Assembly: GCF_008033135.1 (NCBI RefSeq)
Contig: NZ_CP041335.1
Span: forward strand, 1,679,925-1,743,924
Source of the DNA: Chitinolyticbacter meiyuanensis
GTDB taxonomy: Bacteria; Pseudomonadota; Gammaproteobacteria; Burkholderiales; Chitinibacteraceae
Length of the DNA: 64,000 nucleotides
Direction: 5' to 3'
The translations under genes and the position numbers were made by a program. The first letter of the stretch is position 1. Every line of letters begins with the position of its first letter. Of this stretch, positions 1 through 6,593 are shown piece after piece. The notes under the pieces are model-generated. The model searched no databases. It saw nothing but the letters and a program-made list of their open reading frames with translations, and was not told the DNA's origin.

Positions 1-2
1 CT

Positions 3-602
3 GCGCCGCCGGAGGCGGCGTACGAGTTCGTCAACGATGTGTCGCTGGCGTTTCTCGCGGTACTGGAGCGGCTGTCGCCGCAGGAGCGCGCGGCCTACCT
101 GCTCTACGAAGTGTTCGACACCGGATACGACGAGATTGCCGCCATGCTGGACAAGAGCGCAGCCGCCTGTCGCCAGATCGTGCACCGGGCGCGCGAGCGG
201 ATCCAGGCCGCCAAGCCGCGCTTTGCCGTCAGCCAGGATCAGCATCGCGCGCTGCTGGCGCGCTTTGCCGCGGCAGCACAAAGCGGCACCGCCGAGCAGC
301 TGCTGGCGGTGTTCGCCGAAGAAGCGATGCTGGTGTCGGATGGCGGCGGCAAGGCCGTTGCGGCACGTCGGCCGTTGCATGGCGCCGAGCGCCTGATGCG
401 TTTGTTCCAGGTGCTGGCGCGGCAACGCGATGGCCAGCAGCAGCGCTTTATGATTGCCAGCTTCAATGGCGAGCCGGGCCTGCTGCATTACCTCGATGGC
501 GTACTGGTCACCGCCTATGCGGTGGTGGGTGATGGCGAGCGTATCCACGCGCTCTACGCGGTGCGCAATCCGGACAAGCTGGCGGCACTGTCACAAGCGT
601 GA
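3..602 (+). CDS. ECF41-family RNA polymerase sigma factor with SnoaL-like C-terminal domain (5' end missing)
   Basis: The reading frame is open through the left edge, so only the C-terminal part of the gene is present. The first part is a sigma region 4 (LSPQERAAYLLYEVFDTGYD followed by a helix-turn-helix) that would contact the -35 element. A SnoaL/NTF2-like extension follows. It carries DGGGK and, near the end, NPDKL, which are the signature motifs of the ECF41 group, where the extension regulates sigma activity in place of a classical anti-sigma factor. The next gene is a carboxymuconolactone decarboxylase homologue, the characteristic ECF41 partner, and a matching promoter lies across the end of this gene. 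Group assignment is strong; the inducing signal is unknown. Confidence 0.88.
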   Translation, partial: APPEAAYEFVNDVSLAFLAVLERLSPQERAAYLLYEVFDTGYDEIAAMLDKSAAACRQIVHRARERIQAAKPRFAVSQDQHRALLARFAAAAQSGTAEQLLAVFAEEAMLVSDGGGKAVAARRPLHGAERLMRLFQVLARQRDGQQQRFMIASFNGEPGLLHYLDGVLVTAYAVVGDGERIHALYAVRNPDKLAALSQA

Positions 603-615
603 GCGCGGGTGCGTC
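589..615 (+). promoter_or_regulatory. Putative ECF41-dependent promoter
   Basis: TGTCACA at 589-595 and CGTC at 612-615 are separated by 16 bases. This matches the promoter pattern described for ECF41 sigma factors. It overlaps the stop region of the sigma gene and points at the downstream decarboxylase-family gene at 668. Inferred from motif and context; no start site is known. Confidence 0.65.
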
Positions 616-667
616 TTTGGTTAGGAAGGCCAGCAGTTCGCTGGCCTGCCATCCCAAGGAGCATCTC

Positions 668-1126
668 ATGTCTGGACCGCGTATCGCCTACACCGATTTC
701 GTCCCTGCCGCCTACCGTGGCCTTGCCGCCGCGAGCGAAGCCTTGAGCCACGGCGTGCTTGGCCAGCGTTTCGTCGAGCTGGTCTGGCTGCGGGTCTCGC
801 AGATCAACGGCTGCGCCTACTGCGTTGATCGTCACGCCCGCGCGCTGTTGGCCGAGGGTGAGGATTTCCAGCGTATCAATAGCCTGGTGACCTGGCGCGA
901 GGTCGATTTCTACACGCCACGCGAGCGGGCGGCATTCGCCTGGGCCGAGGCGGTGAATGCGCTCAATCACACGGCGATCGACGCACGCTTCGAAAGCCTG
1001 GCCGAGCATTTCGACGGCCGGGAAGTCGCCGAACTGACCGCCGCCGTGGCGCTGATGAACGCCTGGAACCGCATCGCGATTGCCGGGCATAACCCGGTGG
1101 CGCGTGCGCCGCTACAGGCGAGCTGA
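668..1126 (+). CDS. Carboxymuconolactone decarboxylase/AhpD-family protein
   Basis: A 152-residue cytoplasmic protein of the AhpD-like fold. The motif CAYCVDRH gives Cys49, Cys52 and His56, the redox-active pair and proton relay used by alkylhydroperoxidase-type members, so a peroxidase or disulfide-reductase role is more likely than true decarboxylation. The ATG at 668 was chosen because AAGGAG lies six bases upstream (656-661); frame-matched upstream starts would run into the sigma gene. The ECF41 regulon typically consists of a single such carboxymuconolactone decarboxylase, oxidoreductase or epimerase gene beside the sigma gene, as here. The substrate is unknown. Confidence 0.88.
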   Translation: MSGPRIAYTDFVPAAYRGLAAASEALSHGVLGQRFVELVWLRVSQINGCAYCVDRHARALLAEGEDFQRINSLVTWREVDFYTPRERAAFAWAEAVNALNHTAIDARFESLAEHFDGREVAELTAAVALMNAWNRIAIAGHNPVARAPLQAS

Positions 1127-1127
1127 G

Positions 1128-1721
1128 CTAATCCGCAGCGTCCAGCCACTGTGCGGCGCCGTGGCAGGCATCGGCGATGCGCTGCATCAATGCGGGCGCA
1201 TCGCTGATCCGTACGGAAAAGCCCAGCGCAACTGCATCGGCGTGTTCGACCTCGCCGAGCTCGGCGCCCGCTTCTTGCAGCAGCCGGCGCACCGCGCCTT
1301 CCTGGGCGTAGGGCACGCGCACTGTCAGCGCTTGGCGCGGCACGATCGCCACCTTCTCGGCGCCGATCAGCGCCTGCGCCACCGCGTCGGTATAGGCGCG
1401 GGCCAAGCCGCCCGCGCCGAGCTTTACCCCGCCGTAGTAGCGCACCACCACGGCCAGCACCTGTTCCAGATCCTGATAGCGCAGCACGTCCAGCATCGGC
1501 CGCCCAGCGGTGCCGCTGGGTTCGCCGTCGTCATTGGCGGCGGAGTGGCCACCGGCGAGCAGCGCCCAGCAGACGTGCGCTGCCTGCGGGTGCTCGGCGC
1601 GCAGCGCGGCCAGCGTCGCCTGTGCTGCGGTGCGATCCGCCATCGGCATCACCAGCCCGAGAAAGCGGCTTTTCTTGATCTCGGTATCGCTGCGGCCTGC
1701 CGCAGCCAGCGTGTATGGCAT
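1128..1721 (-). CDS. yigZ: YigZ/IMPACT family protein (UPF0029)
   Basis: A 197-residue protein with the N-terminal IMPACT/UPF0029 domain. Family hallmarks are EIKKSRFLG near the start, DDGEPSGTAGRPML and VRYYGGVKLGAGGL, followed by a short C-terminal domain. Bacterial YigZ is a conserved cytoplasmic protein of uncertain role, thought to act near translation or on nucleic acid. The start codon lies just upstream of the stop of the previous gene's frame: a zinc-ribbon gene ends four bases before it, which suggests a common transcript with the two small metal-binding proteins upstream. Confidence 0.9.
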   Translation of the reverse strand: MPYTLAAAGRSDTEIKKSRFLGLVMPMADRTAAQATLAALRAEHPQAAHVCWALLAGGHSAANDDGEPSGTAGRPMLDVLRYQDLEQVLAVVVRYYGGVKLGAGGLARAYTDAVAQALIGAEKVAIVPRQALTVRVPYAQEGAVRRLLQEAGAELGEVEHADAVALGFSVRISDAPALMQRIADACHGAAQWLDAAD

Positions 1722-1724
1722 GCC

Positions 1725-1913
1725 TTACTTCATGCGGTTCCAGGCCGCGATCGCATCCTTGCGATTGGGCTGCGGCGCGCAGATGACGCTGCAATTGCCA
1801 TTGGCGCCGAACTTGGCGCATTGCACCCATACCCGGTTGGCGCCGGCCTTGCGGATGTCGGCGGGGGCGCCGCACTTGGGGCAGCGCTGGGGCTGGATAG
1901 GCGTGGTGGTCAT
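1725..1913 (-). CDS. Small Lar-like zinc-ribbon protein
   Basis: A 62-residue protein with CPKCGAPAD near the N-terminus, a second Cys pair in the middle and a closing AIAAWNRM segment. This layout is typical of the Lar (restriction alleviation) zinc-ribbon family found in phages and, as stand-alone genes, in many proteobacterial chromosomes. The chromosomal members have no proven role. It sits between yigZ and a YkgJ-type cysteine-cluster gene, all on the minus strand and tightly spaced. It was recognised from motifs only; restriction modulation should not be assumed. Confidence 0.75.
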   Translation of the reverse strand: MTTTPIQPQRCPKCGAPADIRKAGANRVWVQCAKFGANGNCSVICAPQPNRKDAIAAWNRMK

Positions 1914-1927
1914 GGCTTGAGGTCTGT

Positions 1928-2332
1928 TCAGCGGTGGCGATAGGCACAGTAGCCGGGCCGTGGCCCGATCTGCGGGTGGTTGCGACAGGTATTGGGCCGC
2001 ACTTCATAGATGCTGCAGCGCCGGCTCGCTGCATCCAGGTAGCGACAATCGCCGTTGGCGCGTTGCGCCAGCGTATAGATGCCGTGCTTGAAATTGAAAT
2101 GGCGGATCACCCCGGCTTTCTCCAGCCGCTTGGCGATCTGCTTGGGTGCCTCGTGCTCGGCTTCGAAGGCATCGACCACACCCATGCGCACCAAGTCCGG
2201 CAGCTTCACCTCGACCGGCATCGTGCAACAGGTGGCCTGGCAGTCATTGCACAAGCCGCCGCGGTAGCGCACCCAGGTGGATAGGTCATCCAGCACCGAC
2301 AGGTGCAGCAGTTTTTTGGCGGGCACGGGCAT
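1928..2332 (-). CDS. YkgJ-family cysteine-cluster protein
   Basis: A 134-residue protein with the spaced cysteines of the YkgJ (UPF0153, zinc- or iron-chelating) family: CNDCQATCC, CRYLD, CSIYEVRPNTC and a final C near the C-terminus. The family is thought to bind a metal or Fe-S centre, but no reaction is established. The ATG at 2332 precedes the conserved core by a short linker. It belongs to a run of minus-strand genes (OsmC, EI24, YkgJ, zinc ribbon, YigZ) separated by 4-15 bases and probably co-transcribed. Confidence 0.85.
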   Translation of the reverse strand: MPVPAKKLLHLSVLDDLSTWVRYRGGLCNDCQATCCTMPVEVKLPDLVRMGVVDAFEAEHEAPKQIAKRLEKAGVIRHFNFKHGIYTLAQRANGDCRYLDAASRRCSIYEVRPNTCRNHPQIGPRPGYCAYRHR

Positions 2333-2340
2333 GATGTGCT

Positions 2341-3105
2341 TCAGGTCGCTTCGTGCTGGTGACCCAGCCAGCGGAACGTGAGGTGGCAGGTGGCGGCACC
2401 CAAGAGGCTAGGCCCGATCAGGCCCAGCAGCGGTACCAGCATCACCAGGCCGACGACGGCGCCCAGGAGCAGCATGGTCGGGCGCTGCGTCGTCACGAAG
2501 CGGCGCTGCAACGGTTCGGCCACCACGCCATCGAAGGCATCGTTCACCAGACCACGCACGTTCAGGTACGCCGTCAGCAGAATCAGTAGTGCGCCGCCGA
2601 TCAGCGGGATGCACAGGCAGAGCAACGAGCCGACCAGCCATGTGCCCAGGTTGCCGGCCAAGTCGCGCAGATCGGCGCGCCAGGGGCGTTCCACCGAGGC
2701 GGCCAGCTTGGGATAGTGACTGAGCACGCGGCGCTGCACCTGGCCCATCAGCACCAGTTCCAGGATCACCCGGGCCAGCAGCAGTACGCCGACGGCGAAC
2801 AGCGCTGCCAGCAGCAGCCACTGCAGCGCTGTTTCGGCGTAGCCGGCAAGCTCACTCAGGAACCCGCCCGTCGCCGGTGTCCATCCCAGCCAGCCGGGCA
2901 GGCCCAGCACCGCGAACTCGGCGACGCCTTCCAGCGCCGGTGCCAGCCAGGACCAGCCCAGGGCGTAGAGCGCGGTCATCACCAGGAAGGCGAGTGCCCA
3001 GACGCCGAGCGACAGCGTGATCAGTGCCGGGTGCAGCGCATCGCGCAGCCCGAGCAAGGCGCAATGCAGCGCTTCGGCCAGCGGGGAGGGGGAGTTTGCG
3101 CGCAT
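2341..3105 (-). CDS. EI24-domain (CysZ-like) integral membrane protein
   Basis: A 254-residue inner-membrane protein with about five hydrophobic segments and the EI24/CysZ pattern. CysZ imports sulfate in enterobacteria; this member is too divergent to assign a substrate. The start is set at ATG 3105 (MRANSPSPLAEALH), because the longer frame upstream is arginine- and histidine-rich out-of-frame sequence from the OsmC gene. It begins five bases after the OsmC stop and ends nine bases before the YkgJ gene. Confidence 0.78.
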   Translation of the reverse strand: MRANSPSPLAEALHCALLGLRDALHPALITLSLGVWALAFLVMTALYALGWSWLAPALEGVAEFAVLGLPGWLGWTPATGGFLSELAGYAETALQWLLLAALFAVGVLLLARVILELVLMGQVQRRVLSHYPKLAASVERPWRADLRDLAGNLGTWLVGSLLCLCIPLIGGALLILLTAYLNVRGLVNDAFDGVVAEPLQRRFVTTQRPTMLLLGAVVGLVMLVPLLGLIGPSLLGAATCHLTFRWLGHQHEAT

Positions 3106-3110
3106 GCTGC

Positions 3111-3530
3111 TCAGTCGGCTTCGACGATGACGAAGTCGTGCGTCACGTCGGCCGTCTTGGCCAGCATGATGGTGGCCGAGCAGTACTTCTCGGCCGACAG
3201 CTTGATCGCACGCTCCACCAGCTCGGGCTTGAGGCCACGGCCGGTGACGGTGAAGTGCAGGTGGATGCGGGTGAACACCTTGGGATCTTCCCCGGCACGA
3301 TCGGCATCGACATCGACCACGCAATCGCGCACGTCCGCGCGCGACTTCTTCAGGATATGGATCACGTCGTAGGTGGAGCAGCCGGCGGCCCCCATCAGCA
3401 TCATCTCCATCGGCCGCGGGCCGAGGTTGCGGCCGCCGCCTTCAGGTGGTCCATCCATCAGCACCGCGTGGCCGGATTCGGATTGGGCGAGAAAACTGAC
3501 CTGTTCCACCCACTTGAGGCGCACTTTCAT
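3111..3530 (-). CDS. OsmC-family protein
   Basis: A 139-residue cytoplasmic protein of the OsmC/Ohr fold. The MEMMLMGAAGCSTYDVI helix carries the first conserved cysteine, and AEKYCSATIMLA holds the second, so the thiol pair used to reduce organic peroxides is present. The YhfA-like subgroup is the closest by pattern. The start is placed at ATG 3530 (MKVRLKWVEQ); upstream in-frame sequence lacks family similarity. It is first in the OsmC-EI24-YkgJ-Lar-YigZ run and probably carries that run's promoter. Confidence 0.87.
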   Translation of the reverse strand: MKVRLKWVEQVSFLAQSESGHAVLMDGPPEGGGRNLGPRPMEMMLMGAAGCSTYDVIHILKKSRADVRDCVVDVDADRAGEDPKVFTRIHLHFTVTGRGLKPELVERAIKLSAEKYCSATIMLAKTADVTHDFVIVEAD

Positions 3531-3673
3531 GGCAAGCCCTTCGATCGATTGGGAAAGCCCGCATTCTAGCGCCAGAGCGGCTTGCAACGACAATGCAGGT
3601 CACCCAGATGGCAAATTAGTGTAACGACGTTGACATAAGGGATTTTTCTTATGCTGCGATGCACAAGAAGTAC

Positions 3674-3702
3674 TTGCTAATGCCTGGGGGCTGGCATACA
3701 CT
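3674..3702 (+). promoter_or_regulatory. Sigma-70 promoter candidate for the small RNA
   Basis: TTGCTA at 3674-3679 and TACACT at 3697-3702 with a 17-base spacer. Each hexamer matches four of six consensus bases. Transcription would begin near 3709, exactly at the foot of the first stem-loop of the RNA candidate. Confidence 0.5.
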
Positions 3703-3708
3703 GAAGGC

Positions 3709-3797
3709 TCAACGTCAGGGCTTGCCTTGATGTTGTCTCCTCCATCCTCCTTCTTTGGTGGAATTCAGCGCAATCCGATCCGGGTTGCGTTTTTTTT
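3709..3797 (+). ncRNA. Candidate trans-acting small RNA with anti-Shine-Dalgarno motifs
   Basis: About 89 bases with a complete sRNA layout. An 11-bp stem with a 4-base loop (arms 3710-3720 and 3725-3735, two G-U pairs) is followed by an unpaired CU-rich stretch at 3736-3756 with two CTCC/CCTCC motifs complementary to ribosome-binding sites. A 9-bp terminator stem (3769-3777 with 3781-3789) and eight Ts at 3790-3797 close it. A promoter ends seven bases before the first stem. CU-rich RNAs that occlude ribosome-binding sites are known in Neisseria and in alphaproteobacteria; membership in any named family is not claimed. It could instead be a prematurely terminated leader of rplM. Confidence 0.55.
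3769..3797 (+). terminator. Intrinsic terminator of the small-RNA candidate
   Basis: A nine-pair stem (CGCAATCCG with CGGGTTGCG, one T-G pair) with a three-base loop is followed by eight Ts. It lies upstream of the rplM promoter and so cannot serve rplM-rpsI. No plus-strand gene ends here, which is what points to a separate small transcript. Confidence 0.75.
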
Positions 3798-3843
3798 GCT
3801 GCTGGTCGCCAGCATTCCCGCCACAACGATACGCCGATAGTGT

Positions 3844-3872
3844 TTGACACCCCTGGCGTCGGGCGCTAAAAT
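3844..3872 (+). promoter_or_regulatory. Sigma-70 promoter of rplM-rpsI
   Basis: A perfect TTGACA at 3844-3849, a 17-base spacer, and TAAAAT at 3867-3872. This gives a leader of about 30 bases before the rplM ATG at 3912. The strength fits a ribosomal protein operon. Confidence 0.85.
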
Positions 3873-3911
3873 CCGCGACTTTCTCGAATTCTGAATCTGG
3901 ACCGAGCTGTC

Positions 3912-4340
3912 ATGAAAACCTTTTCTGCAAAGCCGCACGAGGTAAAGCGCGAGTGGTTCGTCGTGGACGCTACCGACAAAGTGCTGGGTCGTCTCGCCGC
4001 TGAGATCGCCAAGCGCCTGCGTGGCAAGCACAAGGCCGAATATACTCCGCACGTCGATACGGGCGACTACATCGTCGTGGTCAACGCAGACAAGCTGCGC
4101 GTGACCGGCGACAAGGCCACCTCCAAGAAGTACTACCGTCACTCGGGTCACCCGGGCGGCATTTACGAGCGCACCTTCACCGAACTGCAAAACAAGTTCC
4201 CGGGTCGCGTGCTGGAAACCGCGGTCAAGGGCATGCTGCCGAAGGGCCCGCTTGGCTACGCCATGATCAAGAAGATGAAGGTGTACGCTGGTGGCGAACA
4301 TCCGCATACCGCGCAACAACCTCAAACTCTGGACATCTAA
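3912..4340 (+). CDS. rplM: 50S ribosomal protein L13
   Basis: A 142-residue protein, the standard length for bacterial L13, with [20 protein letters not shown] at the N-terminus and the conserved HSGHPGG and [12 protein letters not shown] motifs. It is an early-assembly protein of the large subunit. It is followed after 11 bases by rpsI, the near-universal rplM-rpsI pair, transcribed from the promoter at 3844-3872 and ended by the hairpin at 4761. In E. coli L13 represses its own operon; whether that occurs here cannot be seen. Confidence 0.98.
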   Translation: MKTFSAKPHEVKREWFVVDATDKVLGRLAAEIAKRLRGKHKAEYTPHVDTGDYIVVVNADKLRVTGDKATSKKYYRHSGHPGGIYERTFTELQNKFPGRVLETAVKGMLPKGPLGYAMIKKMKVYAGGEHPHTAQQPQTLDI

Positions 4341-4351
4341 GGATAGCCACC

Positions 4352-4744
4352 ATGGTAGGCAAATATCACTACGGTACCGGCCGTCGCAAGAGCGCAGTTG
4401 CTCGCGTGTTCCTGGCCAAGGGTACGGGCAGCATCGTTGTCAACGGCAAGCCGCTTGACCAATACTTCGCTCGCGAAACCGGCCGCATGGTCGTTCGCCA
4501 GCCGCTGGAGCTCACCCAGAACCTCGAAGCGTTCGACATCCTCGTCAACGTGCAAGGTGGCGGTGAAACTGGTCAAGCCGGTGCCGTGCGTCACGGCATC
4601 ACCCGTGCTCTGATCGACTACAGCGCGGACTTGAAGGGTGCTCTGAAGGCCGCTGGCCTCGTCACTCGCGATGCACGTGAAGTCGAACGTAAGAAGGTCG
4701 GTCTGCACAAGGCCCGCCGTCGCAAGCAGTTCTCCAAGCGTTAA
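4352..4744 (+). CDS. rpsI: 30S ribosomal protein S9
   Basis: A 130-residue protein with [13 protein letters not shown] at the start, [10 protein letters not shown] in the middle and the basic tail ending [11 protein letters not shown], whose last residues reach the P-site tRNA in the ribosome. It is the second gene of the rplM-rpsI operon. Start and length match other betaproteobacterial S9 proteins. Confidence 0.98.
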   Translation: MVGKYHYGTGRRKSAVARVFLAKGTGSIVVNGKPLDQYFARETGRMVVRQPLELTQNLEAFDILVNVQGGGETGQAGAVRHGITRALIDYSADLKGALKAAGLVTRDAREVERKKVGLHKARRRKQFSKR

Positions 4745-4760
4745 TCGGAGCTGCCCCTGC

Positions 4761-4796
4761 AAAAAGCCGCACTTTGGTGCGGCTTTTTGTTTTTGC
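4761..4796 (+). terminator. Intrinsic terminator of rplM-rpsI
   Basis: AAAAAGCCGCAC and GTGCGGCTTTTT form a stem, followed by further Ts, 16 bases after the rpsI stop. Confidence 0.92.
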
Positions 4797-4950
4797 ATCA
4801 CGCCTGGCTAGGGTGGAGCAGTCGCAATCCTTACTTGGGTGCTGCTAGAATCAGCCCCCTATGCCGCCATCCCCTGTTTAGCCACATGGTCGTGACTCTG
4901 GTTTGCTTCTTCGCCACTCGCCTTGCTTTGCCCGTTCGGAGTTTCGCGGC

Positions 4951-5670
4951 ATGCCATTGAGGCGCCTGTACCGCTTGCAGCGGGCACGCCTGACTGCGGC
5001 GCCGTTGGTGCTGCGGCCGGCATTGGGTTGGCGTGGCAGGGTAGGACAGGCGCTGCTGTGGTTGCTGATTCTTGGTGGCATTGCCGGCGGTGCGGCGTGG
5101 TGGGCTTACCACGAGGGCGAGGCCCGCGCGTTGGGCCGCCTGAGTTCCAGCGAGGCGGATGTTGCCGACGCACACCGTCGCTTGCTGGGGTCCCGCGAGA
5201 ACGAAGCGCGACTGCGGCAGCAATTGCAGGTGGCGGAGGCGGCGCGTGCATCCCTCGCGCAATCGCTCGACGCAGCTCAGCGCGATGCGGCGCAGGCGCG
5301 CGAGGCACTGGCCTTCTTCGATACCTTATTAACCAGCAACGATAGAACCGAGCCGGTCCGTTTCGTCGCCTGTGAGTTCGATCCGACCACAGACGCCGCG
5401 CATTGGCGTTACCGGGTGCTCCTGGTCCAGGGGGTCGATCGCACCGAGGAAATCAAGGGTGATCTGGTGGTGAGCATCCAGCTCCGGCAGGGCGCCGCCA
5501 CGCGCAAGACGATCGATTTGCCCAAGCAGGCGATCAGCGTGCGCCACTATCGTCGGATCGAGGGCGAGGTGGCCTTGCCGTCCGATACGCGGCCGGTCGT
5601 GATGGATGTCCGCATGCAGGGCAGTTCCGGCGTACTGGCGCAATGCCAGAAGAAAATGGGAGGAGTGTGA
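4951..5670 (+). CDS. DUF6776-family membrane-anchored protein
   Basis: A 239-residue protein. A basic N-terminus precedes one transmembrane segment at about residues 28-52, then an Ala/Gln/Arg-rich helix (about 60-125) that should form a coiled coil, and a soluble C-terminal domain with alternating beta pattern. This is the DUF6776 layout, found in betaproteobacteria upstream of bactofilin and erpA. The ATG at 4951 was preferred over the frame-matched one at 4903, since the latter adds a segment unlike the family and the 4951 start has CGGAG about ten bases upstream. The stop overlaps the start of the bactofilin gene by one base, so the two are translationally coupled. An envelope or cytoskeletal partner role is inferred from position only. 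Confidence 0.75.
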   Translation: MPLRRLYRLQRARLTAAPLVLRPALGWRGRVGQALLWLLILGGIAGGAAWWAYHEGEARALGRLSSSEADVADAHRRLLGSRENEARLRQQLQVAEAARASLAQSLDAAQRDAAQAREALAFFDTLLTSNDRTEPVRFVACEFDPTTDAAHWRYRVLLVQGVDRTEEIKGDLVVSIQLRQGAATRKTIDLPKQAISVRHYRRIEGEVALPSDTRPVVMDVRMQGSSGVLAQCQKKMGGV

Positions 5671-6065
5671 TGTTCAAGAACAAGAAAGGCAGCCAGCGCA
5701 TTGACAGCCTGATCGGCAACGGCACCACGGTGACCGGCGATGTGCAGTTCGTCGGCGGCTTGCGCGTCGACGGCAACGTGGTCGGCAATGTGATCGCTGC
5801 CGACGAGAAGAACGGCACCCTGGTGGTGTCGGAGAAGGCGCAGGTCCGCGGCAAGGTCAGCTGCAGCCACCTGATCCTCAATGGCGAAATCAATGGGCCG
5901 ATCACGGTGAGCCAATACGTCGAGCTGCAACCCAAGGCGCGCGTGGCCGGCGATCTCACCTACAAGACGCTGGAGATGCATCCGGGCGCGGTGATCGAAG
6001 GCCGCTTGATCCCGCTGGCAGGTGCCAGATTGGTAACGCCGGAAGTGCCCGCCGAGGAAGTGTGA
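5670..6065 (+). CDS. Bactofilin (polymer-forming cytoskeletal protein)
   Basis: A 131-residue protein. A short disordered N-terminus (about 1-20) is followed by a right-handed beta-helix with repeating short strands (VTGDVQFVGGLRVDGNVVGN and onward) and an acidic C-terminal tail. Bactofilins polymerise without nucleotide at the inner membrane and organise peptidoglycan enzymes, stalks or polar structures. The ATG at 5670 shares its first base with the stop of the DUF6776 gene and is preceded by GGAGGAG. The neighbour is the natural candidate for its membrane partner. Confidence 0.9.
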   Translation: MFKNKKGSQRIDSLIGNGTTVTGDVQFVGGLRVDGNVVGNVIAADEKNGTLVVSEKAQVRGKVSCSHLILNGEINGPITVSQYVELQPKARVAGDLTYKTLEMHPGAVIEGRLIPLAGARLVTPEVPAEEV

Positions 6066-6144
6066 ATCGGCCCGCGTTGACCTCAGGTGGCGCCGCGCGC
6101 GATAATCCTAGTTGTTTAGTCAACTATTCTGAGCGGAGCGCCCC

Positions 6145-6495
6145 ATGAACATGGCCACCGACATGCCGAGCCCCTTCCTCTTCACCGACAATGCGGCCAA
6201 CAAAGTCAAGGAACTGATCGACGAAGAGGGTAATCCGGACCTCAAGCTCCGCGTGTTCGTCACCGGCGGCGGCTGCTCCGGCTTCCAGTACGGCTTCACC
6301 TTCGATGAAATCAGCAATGATGACGATACCGAGGTGAAGAAGGGCGGTGTTACGTTGCTGGTCGATCCGATGAGCTACCAGTATCTGGTTGGTGCCGAGA
6401 TCGACTATGTCGAAAGCCTCGAAGGCTCGCAGTTCACCATCAAGAACCCGAATGCCCAGTCCACCTGTGGTTGTGGCTCGTCGTTCTCGGTCTGA
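6145..6495 (+). CDS. erpA: Iron-sulfur cluster insertion protein ErpA
   Basis: A 116-residue A-type carrier. The three cluster-ligating cysteines are present, in [11 protein letters not shown] and in the C-terminal STCGCGSSF. ErpA takes 2Fe-2S or 4Fe-4S clusters from the Isc scaffold to apo-proteins, including isoprenoid-synthesis enzymes. Length and the [16 protein letters not shown] ending separate it from IscA. It starts 79 bases after bactofilin and is closed by a strong hairpin. Confidence 0.95.
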   Translation: MNMATDMPSPFLFTDNAANKVKELIDEEGNPDLKLRVFVTGGGCSGFQYGFTFDEISNDDDTEVKKGGVTLLVDPMSYQYLVGAEIDYVESLEGSQFTIKNPNAQSTCGCGSSFSV

Positions 6496-6512
6496 GCGAT
6501 CGGCCTCTCGGT

Positions 6513-6546
6513 AAAAAAAGGAAGCCAAACTGGCTTCCTTTTTTAT
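6513..6546 (+). terminator. Intrinsic terminator of erpA
   Basis: The stem AAGGAAGCCA/TGGCTTCCTT is followed by a run of Ts, 18 bases past the erpA stop. The A-rich upstream arm could let it act in both directions. Confidence 0.92.
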
Positions 6547-6593
6547 TGCCGTTCATCGGTCGATAATGAAAGCTTCAAGATCGAGGAGTGGTC

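Larger units (their letters stand above)
3531..3911. other. Intergenic region with two promoters and a small-RNA candidate
   Basis: No protein gene is supported in these 381 bases between the divergent OsmC and rplM genes. The region holds a promoter at 3674-3702, a terminator-bounded RNA candidate at 3709-3797 and the rplM promoter at 3844-3872. A further TTGACA at 3630-3635 has no convincing -10 partner. Confidence 0.7.

Noticed and set aside
1080-1943. A 287-codon plus-strand frame over yigZ and the zinc ribbon
   Set aside because: It covers two genes with clear family motifs on the other strand.
3630-3652. TTGACA at 3630-3635 as a second promoter
   Set aside because: No acceptable -10 hexamer at 16-18 bases distance.
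3731-3841. A 36-codon frame (MLSPPSSFF...) within the small-RNA candidate
   Set aside because: It reads through the terminator T-run, has no ribosome-binding site and its start is buried in a stem.
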